Assembly: GCA_964453155.1 (NCBI GenBank)
Contig: CAYVQU010000108.1
Location: 1-17,309 of the forward strand
Reading direction: 5' to 3'
DNA from: CAYVQU01 sp964453155
Lineage (GTDB): Bacteria; Chloroflexota; Anaerolineae; Anaerolineales; UBA11858
Length of the DNA stretch: 17,309 nt
The position numbers and the translations under genes are program-made. The notes under the pieces were generated by a model. The model had not been told where the DNA came from. It made no database searches and was given only the letters and a program-made list of their open reading frames with translations. Below, in pieces: positions 1 to 7,249 of this stretch. Every line of letters begins with the position of its first letter. Position 1 is the stretch's first letter.

Positions 1-66
1 CCTTTTCATACCATAAGGTGAGACTTTTTTGTCCGCTTTACCGGAAACTAAAATTTTATGTGGTGG

Positions 67-113
67 TTGGTTAGTTGGATGGTTTCTTACCAGCCAACCG
101 ACCAACAAACCAA
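67..113. repeat. Imperfect inverted repeat after the last gene of the minus unit
   Basis: Arms at 67-84 and 96-113 are complementary at 15 of 18 positions around an 11-nt loop. The motif is built from TTGG/CCAA units. It begins 2 nt beyond the stop codon of the methyltransferase gene. There is no T-run after it on the minus strand, so a simple Rho-independent terminator is not supported. It fits the series of inverted repeats found at the other junctions of this unit. Confidence 0.7.
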
Positions 114-115
114 CT

Positions 116-883
116 TTACAATTTCACCGCCATTGTCGCGATAAACGGTTCAATCAGCCGATCCAAGATGTCTTCACCGCTATCCTCGTAAAATCCGGCG
201 AGCAAGAATCCAGCCGCGATTTGGCCCTGGATTTGATCGGTCAGGGAATGTCCAAATTCAAATGGGGTGCGATCTTCGGCATATTTCTTTTTCATTTCAG
301 CCGAAAGCGTCTCGAGATCAGAGTACGGAATACCATGACGGAGTTCGAAATTCCTCGTTTTATCAGCAATTTCCCAATCGATCATATAGAGGATGGGGTT
401 ACAGAACCCAGATAGAATCCGTCCATTGGGTTTGAGAACGCGATAACTTTCCCGCCACACCGGCCAGATGTCGTCAATAAAACAATTTGATACCGGATGA
501 ATGATCAGATCAAAAGTCTCATTATTAAAGACACTCAAATCCTGCATATTCCCCTGGACGGTGGTGATTCCCAGATCGAATTCGGCCGACACGGCGGCAT
601 CGCGCTGCAACTGCTCATCGGAGTTATCGAAGACGGTCACGCGAGCCCCTGCCGCGGCCAAAATTGGACCTTGCTGCCCGCCCCCGGAGGCCAGACAGAG
701 CACATCTTTATCTTTCAGATCGCCCATCCACTCCTGAGGGACAGGTTTATACGGCGATAACAAGATTTTCACCTCGCCAGTGGCAGCCGCTGCAATTTCC
801 TCGGCCCCCACCGGGATCGTCCACTGATTCCCGGTTTCAACAGATTGATTCCAGGCTTTGCGATTGTGTTCAAGTAAGTTCAT
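116..883 (-). CDS. Class I SAM-dependent methyltransferase
   Basis: Predicted 255-residue cytosolic methyltransferase that would transfer a methyl group from S-adenosylmethionine to an unidentified acceptor. A Rossmann-type motif I is visible at residues 61-72 (VLCLASGGGQQG), followed by an acidic residue, D86, at the end of the second strand (VTVFDNS) that would bind the ribose. The motif is a variant, because ASGGGQQG replaces the usual DxGxGxG. A later segment (FDLIIHPVSNCF, then YRVLKPNGRILSG) matches motifs IV to VI of the Methyltransf_11 type. I chose the ATG at 883 because GGAG lies 9 nt upstream. The longer reading from a GTG at 946 would translate the palindromic repeat at 901-939. 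It is the last gene of the ten-gene minus-strand unit, 59 nt behind a double-GNAT gene. The substrate cannot be read from sequence; small-molecule or antibiotic methylation is a guess from context. Confidence 0.85.
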   Translation of the reverse strand: MNLLEHNRKAWNQSVETGNQWTIPVGAEEIAAAATGEVKILLSPYKPVPQEWMGDLKDKDVLCLASGGGQQGPILAAAGARVTVFDNSDEQLQRDAAVSAEFDLGITTVQGNMQDLSVFNNETFDLIIHPVSNCFIDDIWPVWRESYRVLKPNGRILSGFCNPILYMIDWEIADKTRNFELRHGIPYSDLETLSAEMKKKYAEDRTPFEFGHSLTDQIQGQIAAGFLLAGFYEDSGEDILDRLIEPFIATMAVKL

Positions 884-900
884 AATAAAATTCTCCAGAC

Positions 901-939
901 CTGAGACCTGGAAGGTTTGATAAACCTTCCAGGTCTCAG
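901..939. repeat. Perfect 18-bp palindromic repeat
   Basis: The arms 901-918 and 922-939 are perfectly complementary over 18 bp with a 3-nt loop (GAT). It fills most of the 59-nt spacer between the GNAT gene, whose stop codon is at 943-945, and the Shine-Dalgarno of the next gene. No U-tract follows on either strand, so it is more likely a dispersed palindromic repeat or an mRNA-stabilising hairpin than a terminator. Confidence 0.9.
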
Positions 940-942
940 TAC

Positions 943-1956
943 TCACTCCATCGGCTTGCGGTAGGTGATCCCCTCCCGCACGACCTCGTACCCCATGCTC
1001 TGATACAGGTTCATAGCTCCATTGGGGTTCATGGTGTCAACGCCCAGCGCGGTTTCATCGAAATCCATCTCACGGAACATTGCGATACTTTGGGCGATCA
1101 GGGCCTTTGCCAGTCCGCGGCGGCGCCAGGGTCGGCGCACACAGATTGGGTCGGTCCAACCGCGCTGGCGGCCGTATTCTTCATTTTCCTGTGCATTGAA
1201 GAAATTTAAGACCATCCCGGCGACTTCATCTACATCCCAGGCGACTTTCCAATACTGGGGGTTGAACAGCGGCCAGGCCAACCAGCGTTGATAATCTTCC
1301 TCGGTGGATTCGGCGTAGCCCCAATGATCGCGGAAGGCTTCATTGGAGGCCTCATGGATGGCGCGATAATGTTCCTCGGTCACCGGACGGACTTCCACCC
1401 CCTCTGGCAGCGGCGACTCCGGAATGGGGGCCTCCACCGGACGCGTCATCTCATATCCCCAGCGGATCGGTTCGTACCCATTGGCTTTGAGCAGGGCTTC
1501 AACGCCGACCTGCTTGTTATTGTGGTCATTCTGGAAGAATTTTGGGGCCTCTACAGGATGATCGGCCGCGATTTCTCGCAAACGACGTTCATTATGCTTC
1601 AAGATCGCGGTGCCAATGCCCTTGCGGCGCCAGGATGGGTCAATCCAACCTAAGGCATAATAGAGATAATTGCCCTCGCTCTCCTGATACCAACCCACCC
1701 GTGAATAGGCAATGGCCTCCCCATTCACTTCGGCAAAGATCATATCGGTGCAGGGATCGCTGCGCTCCAGGTGATTAAAATTGTGGGCGATATCCTCCAG
1801 GGTCATGTGATATTCAACGCCATCAACATCTTTGCAGGCGTTGAATATTTTCATAACATGAGGGGAATCCGCTTCCCCGGCGTAATTCCGAAACGTCAGG
1901 CCGGGGATGGCGGGGGCTTCGGGAATTTCAATTTTATTTCGAGTTAGTGTTGTCAT
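943..1956 (-). CDS. Tandem double-domain GNAT N-acetyltransferase
   Basis: A 337-residue protein with two GNAT folds in one chain. The first acetyl-CoA loop (motif A) is at residues 110-115 (RRKGIG, after WIDPSW). The second is at 278-283 (RRRGLA, after ICVRRPW). Each is followed by a motif B region, for example NPNGAMNLYQSMGYEVV near 310-326 in the second domain. Both loops keep the R/Q-x-x-G-x-G/A signature, so both domains could bind acetyl-CoA. The two-domain layout resembles mycothiol synthase (MshD) and related tandem GNATs, but identity with MshD is not shown. The ATG at 1956 is preceded by GGAG 5 nt away; an upstream in-frame extension to 2028 would translate the inverted repeat at 1993-2045. 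It follows another double GNAT in the same unit. The acceptor substrate is unknown. Confidence 0.85.
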   Translation of the reverse strand: MTTLTRNKIEIPEAPAIPGLTFRNYAGEADSPHVMKIFNACKDVDGVEYHMTLEDIAHNFNHLERSDPCTDMIFAEVNGEAIAYSRVGWYQESEGNYLYYALGWIDPSWRRKGIGTAILKHNERRLREIAADHPVEAPKFFQNDHNNKQVGVEALLKANGYEPIRWGYEMTRPVEAPIPESPLPEGVEVRPVTEEHYRAIHEASNEAFRDHWGYAESTEEDYQRWLAWPLFNPQYWKVAWDVDEVAGMVLNFFNAQENEEYGRQRGWTDPICVRRPWRRRGLAKALIAQSIAMFREMDFDETALGVDTMNPNGAMNLYQSMGYEVVREGITYRKPME

Positions 1957-1992
1957 TTTTTCTCCAGCTATTGGTGAAGGGGAAATTGGATG

Positions 1993-2045
1993 ATCAGGTA
2001 ACCAGGAAATCGTTACCCAATTCCCCAATCACCTGGTTACCTGAT
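1993..2045. repeat. 14-bp inverted repeat (ATCAGGTAACCAGG type)
   Basis: Arms 1993-2006 and 2032-2045 are perfect 14-bp complements around a 25-nt loop. A second, nested complementarity (GGGGAAATTGG at 1979-1989 with CCAATTCCCC at 2017-2026) overlaps it. The right arm contains the stop codon (2037-2039) of the upstream GNAT gene, so the last two residues and stop of that protein come from the repeat. No U-tract follows the hairpin. Confidence 0.85.
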
Positions 2046-2963
2046 ATTTTTATTAAAAGTCAGCAACTTGTGCTTTTTCTCGAACCCAACCGCCTGATAC
2101 AGGGCTTGGGCGGCGGGATTATCGTGTTCGGCGCACACCATCGCGGTCTGCATGCCCCAAGATTGCAAGCGACGCAACCCGGCGGAAACGACGGCCCGGC
2201 CTAACCCCAGGCGTTGATATTGGGTATGTGTCCCGACCGGTTCAAACAGCCCCACTCGGTTGACGGGGTCTGGCCAGACGATGCAGAACGAGGCAAAATT
2301 TCCATCGGGTCCTTCGGTGACGAGATCAAAGTTGGGGTTGTAGACCGGCGAGTGCATGAATTTCTGGTAACGCGGCCAGTATTCATCATAGACCCGCTTG
2401 GCACCAAAAGCATCATGGGAAGCAGTCGCTCGGAGATGTAAATCGTCTTCACCGTGCAACGACCGGACGACGAAATCGGACGGTACGACCGCATCAGGAA
2501 TCTCAGCATTCAGGGGTTGTTCCATATACCACATGAAGTGCTCAGCGAGTTCAAAGCCGCGCTGCTCAAGTCTGGCGATCCGACGAGTATCTTTTTCAGA
2601 GATCCATACAGTGGAAAGCTGGTGTTCACCTTTTTCCCGCATTCGTTCAGATAATGTCGCAATCGTCCAATCTAAAATCTCGGTTTCTTGGGTTGTATTA
2701 CGCATCTCGGGCAGCAGATAGATATCAAACGAACGCCAGGAAATATCGAACAACGACCACCCCACCACGCGTCCATCGACTTCCCACAGCGTGATATCGT
2801 CGCGCCAATGAGATTCATCTTCATAATCATAAAACAGCCACCAACTCAAATCACCGGGGTGGGCGTAATATGTAGAGCGCGCTGTTTTACGACCAACAGC
2901 AAGAATCGCAGTCATGATGATGAAGTCTTGCAGGCCGGTGTAGGGGCGAGGGGTTAGGGACAT
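2037..2963 (-). CDS. Double-domain GNAT-family acetyltransferase with degenerate first domain
   Basis: A 308-residue protein of two GNAT-like halves. The C-terminal half has a clear motif A at residues 249-257 (YQRLGLGRA) and a motif B-like helix ending in DNPAAQALYQAVGF (281-294). The N-terminal half (about 20-150) has the overall layout, with LEQRGFELAEHFMWYM near 132-147, but no R-x-x-G-x-G loop, so it is probably a structural or substrate-binding half. The start at 2963 is supported by AGGAG 7 nt upstream. The stop codon falls inside the inverted repeat 1993-2045. The 130-nt spacer upstream holds a composite palindromic element. The substrate is unknown; the similar layout of the next gene suggests a paralogous pair. 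Confidence 0.8.
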   Translation of the reverse strand: MSLTPRPYTGLQDFIIMTAILAVGRKTARSTYYAHPGDLSWWLFYDYEDESHWRDDITLWEVDGRVVGWSLFDISWRSFDIYLLPEMRNTTQETEILDWTIATLSERMREKGEHQLSTVWISEKDTRRIARLEQRGFELAEHFMWYMEQPLNAEIPDAVVPSDFVVRSLHGEDDLHLRATASHDAFGAKRVYDEYWPRYQKFMHSPVYNPNFDLVTEGPDGNFASFCIVWPDPVNRVGLFEPVGTHTQYQRLGLGRAVVSAGLRRLQSWGMQTAMVCAEHDNPAAQALYQAVGFEKKHKLLTFNKNIR

Positions 2964-2977
2964 GCTACTCTCCTAGG

Positions 2978-3098
2978 TTTAACGTCATTGCAAGGAGCGG
3001 AGCGACGAAGCAATCTGAAATTCGAAAAAAATAATGATACAGATTGCTTCGCTTCGCTCGCAATACCGCAAGGGTATACCCGTTGGTATGACGTTAAA
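2978..3098. repeat. Composite palindromic repeat with 11-bp terminal inverted repeats
   Basis: Outer arms TTTAACGTCAT (2978-2988) and ATGACGTTAAA (3088-3098) are perfect 11-bp complements. Inside, CGAAGCAATCT (3006-3016) is complementary to AGATTGCTTCG (3041-3051). The right half has about 20 extra bases (about 3064-3087) with a GGGTATACCC-type palindrome. The core matches a well-known class of dispersed bacterial palindromes that read ATTGCGAGGAGC...GAAGCAATCT and, when translated, give IASEAKQS-type peptides, as it does here on the minus strand. The stop codon of the adjacent methyltransferase (3094-3096) lies inside the right outer arm. It could be a miniature mobile element or its remnant; no target duplication is evident. 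Confidence 0.8.
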
Positions 3099-3870
3099 CG
3101 GTCTTCCAATACTTCCGCTTGATCCCATCTCCCGGCTCTTCGAACCGCGACCACTCGAAGCCTTGCTCAACGAGGAAGCCGTGCCAGCCTTCATCGCGGT
3201 CGTTGTTACCGGGGCAGAGGATGACCATCCCGCCGGGTTTGGCGACGCGCACCATTTCGGCATGTTCTTCTTTGGGATGATCCCCAAAAACGTGGCCACC
3301 CATAACGATGTCGATGAAATCATCCGGGAAGGGGATAGCGGTGATCAATCCATCCATCGTAAAGATGTTGTTCAGGGCTTTTTTACGAGCCTGCGCTTTA
3401 ATATAGACCCGCAAATTTCCGACGGGTTCAACCGAGAAGACGGCATGGGCACCTTCTTGCGCCGCAAGAAAGGCCAACCGCCCGGTACCAGAGCCGACAT
3501 CGACCACAGTTTTGCCGCGGAAATCGGTAAGACCGGTGAGTTCGGCGTCATCCCAACCGAGGAAGGGCATATCGGCGTAGATTTGGGGATCCACGGCGTA
3601 GACGACGAGATCATTAATCGACCGCAAGATCGTCTCCTCCGCTTCCCTAATCCCTAACCCTTCCCCCCTCAACTCCAACACCCGATCCACCCAAGCATTC
3701 AACTTGGGATTCTTATTTCGCAAATACCATTCGACCGCGGGGTTGGCTTTCAGGGCCACAGCTAACTCTGGTTCCGGCAGCCAGCCGGGAAGCCAGGCCA
3801 GTTGCTCCCGCTCGAGGAGCAGGAGGGTATTGAATGATAAATTGGTGACGTCAATCCAATTGAGGGGCAT
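3094..3870 (-). CDS. Class I SAM-dependent methyltransferase
   Basis: A 258-residue predicted methyltransferase. Motif I is canonical at residues 122-130 (VVDVGSGTG), followed by E148 in SVEP as the ribose-binding acidic residue and by FPDDFIDIVMGGHVFGDHP, a motif IV-like segment. An N-terminal region of about 115 residues precedes the Rossmann fold and could be a substrate-recognition cap. The ATG at 3870 has AGGAG upstream that overlaps the MFS stop codon. Only 2 nt separate the two genes, so translation is probably coupled. The stop lies in the terminal repeat of the composite palindrome. The stretch coding for residues about 66-80 contains GGGTTAGGGATTAGGG-like DNA, which may be a small in-frame insertion. 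The methyl acceptor is unknown. Confidence 0.85.
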   Translation of the reverse strand: MPLNWIDVTNLSFNTLLLLEREQLAWLPGWLPEPELAVALKANPAVEWYLRNKNPKLNAWVDRVLELRGEGLGIREAEETILRSINDLVVYAVDPQIYADMPFLGWDDAELTGLTDFRGKTVVDVGSGTGRLAFLAAQEGAHAVFSVEPVGNLRVYIKAQARKKALNNIFTMDGLITAIPFPDDFIDIVMGGHVFGDHPKEEHAEMVRVAKPGGMVILCPGNNDRDEGWHGFLVEQGFEWSRFEEPGDGIKRKYWKTV

Positions 3871-3872
3871 TT

Positions 3873-5093
3873 TTAACTCCTGGTGGTGGGTTGCGAGGTG
3901 TGAGTTGAGAGAGCGTTCCCTCCACTCGCAACTCGTAACCGGCGATAAGCTACGTAAAAAGTGAGGGCCACAACGGCTAGGACAACTCCCATCAGTAGCA
4001 GGGCAGCGGTGAGCGAGAAAATATCTACATAATGGCCAATGAGGGGGGAGATGAGGATGAAGAGTAAGCTGTTAACCATGTTTTTGATCGAGAGGACGGT
4101 GGCGCGTTTATCCGAGGGGATGCGTTGGTTGATGAAGGTTTCGAGGAGGGGGTGGAAGGGTCCGCTGACGGTGGCGTGCAGGAAGATGAAGATGAAACCC
4201 AGAACGAAGACAAATTGGGACTCCAGGATGAAAACGGCTGCCAACCCGAGGGGGATGAGCAGGAGGGCGGTCCGAATCCCGATGGTTTTCTCTAGGCGAT
4301 GAGCTTGCTTGCCCGTGTAACCGCCAATGACGTTTTGCAGCGCGTAGATGAAACCAAACCAAGCCAGCGGGACGGCACTCAACTCCAGGTAGGGCTGCCA
4401 CAACCAAAATCCGATGCTGAAGAAAAACCAGATGGTCGCGGCATAAAAGACGAAATATCCCGCCGCGCCGGTGGTTGACATCCGCCAGCTTTTGCCGAGA
4501 TGTTGGAGATACGATTCGGCATTTTCAGTGGAACGATAGAACGGCGGTTCGATCAGGAAAAACTTTTCGATCAGCGCCAGTTGTCCGGCGGCGAAATAGG
4601 CCCACCAGGCGTAGGCCATATCGAGTTGGGCCAGCAGACCGCCAACAATCCCGGCAAAGGCCATTGAGAGGGAGCCATACCATCCCATTTTTCCAGCAAT
4701 CCTCGTGAACTCGTCTTCTCGGTCAAGGGCTTTGAGCGTATCGTATAAAATGGCAGTATCGGTGCCCGAGGTCAGTGCCGCCCCAATCCCGCCGATCGAC
4801 ATCGCCAGCAAAACCACGACGAACGAATCCGAGAAGACGATGATGGGGATGATCGGAATCCCGACCACCGAGGCAATTATCAGGCTCCACTTGCGGCTGA
4901 TCCGGTCACTGAAAACCCCGGTTGGGATTTCCAACACCAGCGCAATCAGGTAATAGGCAGCCTCGATCAAGAAGAATTGCTGGGTGGTGAATCCCTTCGA
5001 GAGCAAAAACAGGGTGTACACCACCAGATGGAACTGGGCATTCCCAAAAATATGGATCAAATAAAGCCGGTTGATATTCTTAGTTAGTTTCAT
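3873..5093 (-). CDS. Major facilitator superfamily transporter, probable drug/solute exporter
   Basis: A 406-residue integral membrane protein with about 12 hydrophobic segments. The loop between helices 2 and 3 carries a motif A-like sequence, EIPTGVFSDRISRK (about residues 55-68), the hallmark of MFS carriers. The N-terminus is short (MKLTKNINRLYL) and the first helix starts near residue 10. The DTAILYD sequence near residue 112 is typical of MFS proteins related to multidrug exporters, but the substrate is not determined. The start at 5093 has only a weak GGTGAG upstream. The last 20 or so residues (RVASGGNALS through the end) are encoded by an inverted repeat at 3889-3940 and are probably not part of the conserved fold. 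Its stop overlaps the Shine-Dalgarno region of the next gene. Confidence 0.88.
   Translation of the reverse strand: MKLTKNINRLYLIHIFGNAQFHLVVYTLFLLSKGFTTQQFFLIEAAYYLIALVLEIPTGVFSDRISRKWSLIIASVVGIPIIPIIVFSDSFVVVLLAMSIGGIGAALTSGTDTAILYDTLKALDREDEFTRIAGKMGWYGSLSMAFAGIVGGLLAQLDMAYAWWAYFAAGQLALIEKFFLIEPPFYRSTENAESYLQHLGKSWRMSTTGAAGYFVFYAATIWFFFSIGFWLWQPYLELSAVPLAWFGFIYALQNVIGGYTGKQAHRLEKTIGIRTALLLIPLGLAAVFILESQFVFVLGFIFIFLHATVSGPFHPLLETFINQRIPSDKRATVLSIKNMVNSLLFILISPLIGHYVDIFSLTAALLLMGVVLAVVALTFYVAYRRLRVASGGNALSTHTSQPTTRS
3889..3940. repeat. Imperfect 19-bp inverted repeat inside the MFS 3' end
   Basis: Arms 3889-3907 and 3922-3940 pair at 15 Watson-Crick and 2 wobble positions out of 19, around a 14-nt loop. 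The unit is GGTTGCGAG-like. Unlike the other junction repeats, it lies wholly within coding sequence and encodes most of the C-terminal tail of the MFS protein. Confidence 0.65.
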
Positions 5094-5103
5094 CTTTTAT
5101 AAC

Positions 5104-5165
5104 TCACCACAAAGGCACAAAGAACACCAAGTTTTTCTTTGTGGAACTTGGTGTCTTTGTGGTGA
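5104..5165. repeat. Inverted repeat of ACCACAAAG/CTTTGTGGT type
   Basis: Outer arms TCACCACAAAG (5104-5114) and CTTTGTGGTGA (5155-5165) are perfect. Inner arms ACACCAAGTT (5124-5133) and AACTTGGTGT (5145-5154) are also perfect. The left side has a 9-nt bulge. It fills the 82-nt spacer between the ABC-F stop codon and the MFS start. From memory this CCACAAAGGCACAAAG type of repeat recurs in many Chloroflexota and cyanobacterial genomes; that is recollection, not tested here. Confidence 0.85.
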
Positions 5166-5175
5166 AAATTTCCAT

Positions 5176-7173
5176 TTACACAGCAACCTGTTCCCATTCT
5201 TCGATTAGGGCTTCCATTTCGACTTGGGCTTGAGCGTATTCACGGCTGAGTTTCTGTGTGCGTTCGAACGATTGACCGTTACCCGATTTTTGGATCGCTT
5301 TACTGAGATTTTTCAGCAGTGCTTCATGGTCGGCGATGCGGGATTCGAGGCGTTCGAGCAGGTGCTGCTGTTTGCGGGTCTCACGGCTATTGTCGCGGGC
5401 CAGGGGTTTGGGGGCAAAGAGAATCTGATGGGCCTGAGAGGTCATTTCGGCGTTTTGCAAGACGAATTGACGGTAGGTTCCGTTGAAGACCTTGAGATGT
5501 CCATCTTGTAGTTCCCAAATTTGAGTCGCCAACCGGTCAACCAGAAAGCGGTCGTGGGAGACCAGCAAAATTGTACCTGGAAAACCCTGCAAAAGCTCCT
5601 GGAGAACTTCTTGGGCGGGGAGATCAAGATGATTGGTAGGCTCATCAAGGAGCAAGAAATTGGCCCCGTCTAGAGCTAGAATCGCCAAAGCCAACCGGCC
5701 CCGTTCCCCACCGCTGAGAGCAGAGATTGGCTTGTAAACATCGTCACCCCGGAACAAGTATTGGGCCAGATAGCTGCGGGCCTGGCTGATTGGCATCCCT
5801 TTATGATTGAGGAATTCATCCAAAACCGAATTCTGTAGGTTCATTTCATCATGAGCTTGAGCGAAATACCCGATTTTCAGGCTGGCCCCGAGATGAACAT
5901 TTCCTTTCAAAGGCTCGATCTGCTTGAGTAACGTTTTCAGGAAGGTGGTCTTGCCGCTGCCGTTGGGGCCGATCAAGGCGACACATTCGCCGCGGTAAAG
6001 TTCGAGGTCTTCAGCCCGAAACAATGGGACTCCTGGATAGCCAAACTCGACTTGATCCGCCCGTAGGATAACGTTTCCGCTGAGATGAACCGGTTTAAGT
6101 CGCGGCCGGATCCGGGGTGGTCGCCCCGGCATCTGGATGGCTTTGACTTTACGAATGGCCTCAGTCACATCAAGAACCCGAATGGTCGCATTGGGACCTT
6201 TATCGAGCTCCATTTCGCTCCATTTCTTTCCGCTGCGTAAACCCATGACACCGTGCGTATCGACAATGGCTAGATCGCGGCTGACGCGGCGTAACAGGCC
6301 CAATGCCCGGGCATGGGTGCTGGCTCGTACCCAATTGCGCTGGACAAAATCCATTTGCTTCTGCAACCGGGCTTTTTCTTCCTTGAAAACTCGTTCGTAG
6401 TATTCCCATTTCTCATCCCGCTGGAGCAGATAGTCGCTGTAGTTGCCAGAAAACTCTTCGATCCCGGTGCGGCTCATCTCCCAGATGGCGTTGACGGCAC
6501 TGTCCAGGAAGTAGCGATCATGGCTGGCGACCAGGACAGCCCCATCCCATTTGCTGAGGGTGTGCTCCAACCATTCGATGGCTTCGGTATCGAGGTGGTT
6601 GGTCGGCTCATCGAGCATCAGCAGGTGGGGTTTTTCAAGCAAGAGACGGGCTAACAGGGCGCGGGTTTTCTGTCCACCGCTGAGGTGGTTGAGGGGTAGC
6701 TCCCAATTTTCAGGTCCGAGGCCCAATCCCTGCAAAGTCTGCTGAATGCGAACCTCGTAATCATAACCACCGGCATGTTCAAACCGGCTTTGCAGCTCGC
6801 CGTATTTCGCCAGCAGGCTTTCAGAGTAATCTCCGGCCGCCATCTGAGATTCCATCTCATGTAGACGGTCTTGCTGAACCTGGAGCGGTCGAAAGACGGT
6901 CAACATTTCGGCATAAACCGTGTTCTCGCGGGCCGCGAAAGCCTCCACGGCTTCCTGCCGCAGATAGCCAATCCGCCGACCGCGCGCAATGTGAACCTGC
7001 CCACTTGAAGGCAGGTTCACCCCAGCCATGATCAACATCAGGGACGTTTTCCCAATCCCATTCGGGCCGATCAGACCAATTTTGCTGTTGTTTTCAACTC
7101 GAACTGAGACTCCGCTAAAGAGATCAAAATCTCCAAAGGAAAGACTCAAGTTATGGGTGGTGAGGAGAGACAT
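5176..7173 (-). CDS. ABC-F family ATPase, possible ribosome-protection factor
   Basis: A 665-residue soluble protein with two ABC domains and no membrane segments, the ABC-F plan. ABC1 has Walker A at 36-43 (GPNGIGKT), signature LSGGQ at 164-168, Walker B with DEPTNHLD at 188-195, and the switch His at 218. ABC2 has GPNGSGKT at 402-409, LSGGE at 486-490, DEPTNHLD at 510-517 and His 540. A long linker (about 252-365) separates them; its Arg-rich helical part is where ABC-F proteins reach the ribosomal P/E-site tRNA. The end is a coiled-coil-like C-terminal domain (about 585-665), as in Uup-type proteins. The ATG at 7173 has GGAG about 8 nt upstream. An in-frame extension to 7218 would translate a repeat. 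Neighbouring exporters and acetyltransferases fit an antibiotic-protection role, but a housekeeping translation factor is equally possible. Confidence 0.9.
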   Translation of the reverse strand: MSLLTTHNLSLSFGDFDLFSGVSVRVENNSKIGLIGPNGIGKTSLMLIMAGVNLPSSGQVHIARGRRIGYLRQEAVEAFAARENTVYAEMLTVFRPLQVQQDRLHEMESQMAAGDYSESLLAKYGELQSRFEHAGGYDYEVRIQQTLQGLGLGPENWELPLNHLSGGQKTRALLARLLLEKPHLLMLDEPTNHLDTEAIEWLEHTLSKWDGAVLVASHDRYFLDSAVNAIWEMSRTGIEEFSGNYSDYLLQRDEKWEYYERVFKEEKARLQKQMDFVQRNWVRASTHARALGLLRRVSRDLAIVDTHGVMGLRSGKKWSEMELDKGPNATIRVLDVTEAIRKVKAIQMPGRPPRIRPRLKPVHLSGNVILRADQVEFGYPGVPLFRAEDLELYRGECVALIGPNGSGKTTFLKTLLKQIEPLKGNVHLGASLKIGYFAQAHDEMNLQNSVLDEFLNHKGMPISQARSYLAQYLFRGDDVYKPISALSGGERGRLALAILALDGANFLLLDEPTNHLDLPAQEVLQELLQGFPGTILLVSHDRFLVDRLATQIWELQDGHLKVFNGTYRQFVLQNAEMTSQAHQILFAPKPLARDNSRETRKQQHLLERLESRIADHEALLKNLSKAIQKSGNGQSFERTQKLSREYAQAQVEMEALIEEWEQVAV

Positions 7174-7183
7174 GATGATTCTC

Positions 7184-7241
7184 CGTGATACGTGAAACGT
7201 GATGCGTGGGGAATTCAAGATTCACGTTTCACGCATCACGA
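7184..7241. repeat. Inverted repeat of CGTGAAACGTGATGCGTG type
   Basis: CGTGATGCGTG (7198-7208) is complementary to CACGCATCACG (7230-7240). A shifted register also pairs perfectly: CGTGAAACGTGA (7191-7202) with TCACGTTTCACG (7222-7233). The arms are internally repetitive, so two mutually exclusive hairpins are possible, with GAATTC in the loop. It fills the 76-nt gap between the permease stop and the ABC-F start. Confidence 0.85.
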
Positions 7242-7249
7242 TTTACGCT

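Noticed and set aside
29..415. 128-codon plus-strand ORF
   Set aside because: It runs opposite to the methyltransferase gene, crosses the terminal inverted repeat, and shows no recognisable domain.
884..946. GTG start at 946 for the last methyltransferase
   Set aside because: The extension would translate the perfect palindrome and lacks the GGAG that precedes the ATG at 883.
2954..3154. Short minus-strand ORF reading IASEAKQS-like peptide
   Set aside because: This is the translation of a dispersed palindromic repeat, a common annotation artefact.
3034..3657. 207-codon plus-strand ORF
   Set aside because: It is antisense to the methyltransferase with a canonical SAM motif, and it begins inside a palindromic repeat.
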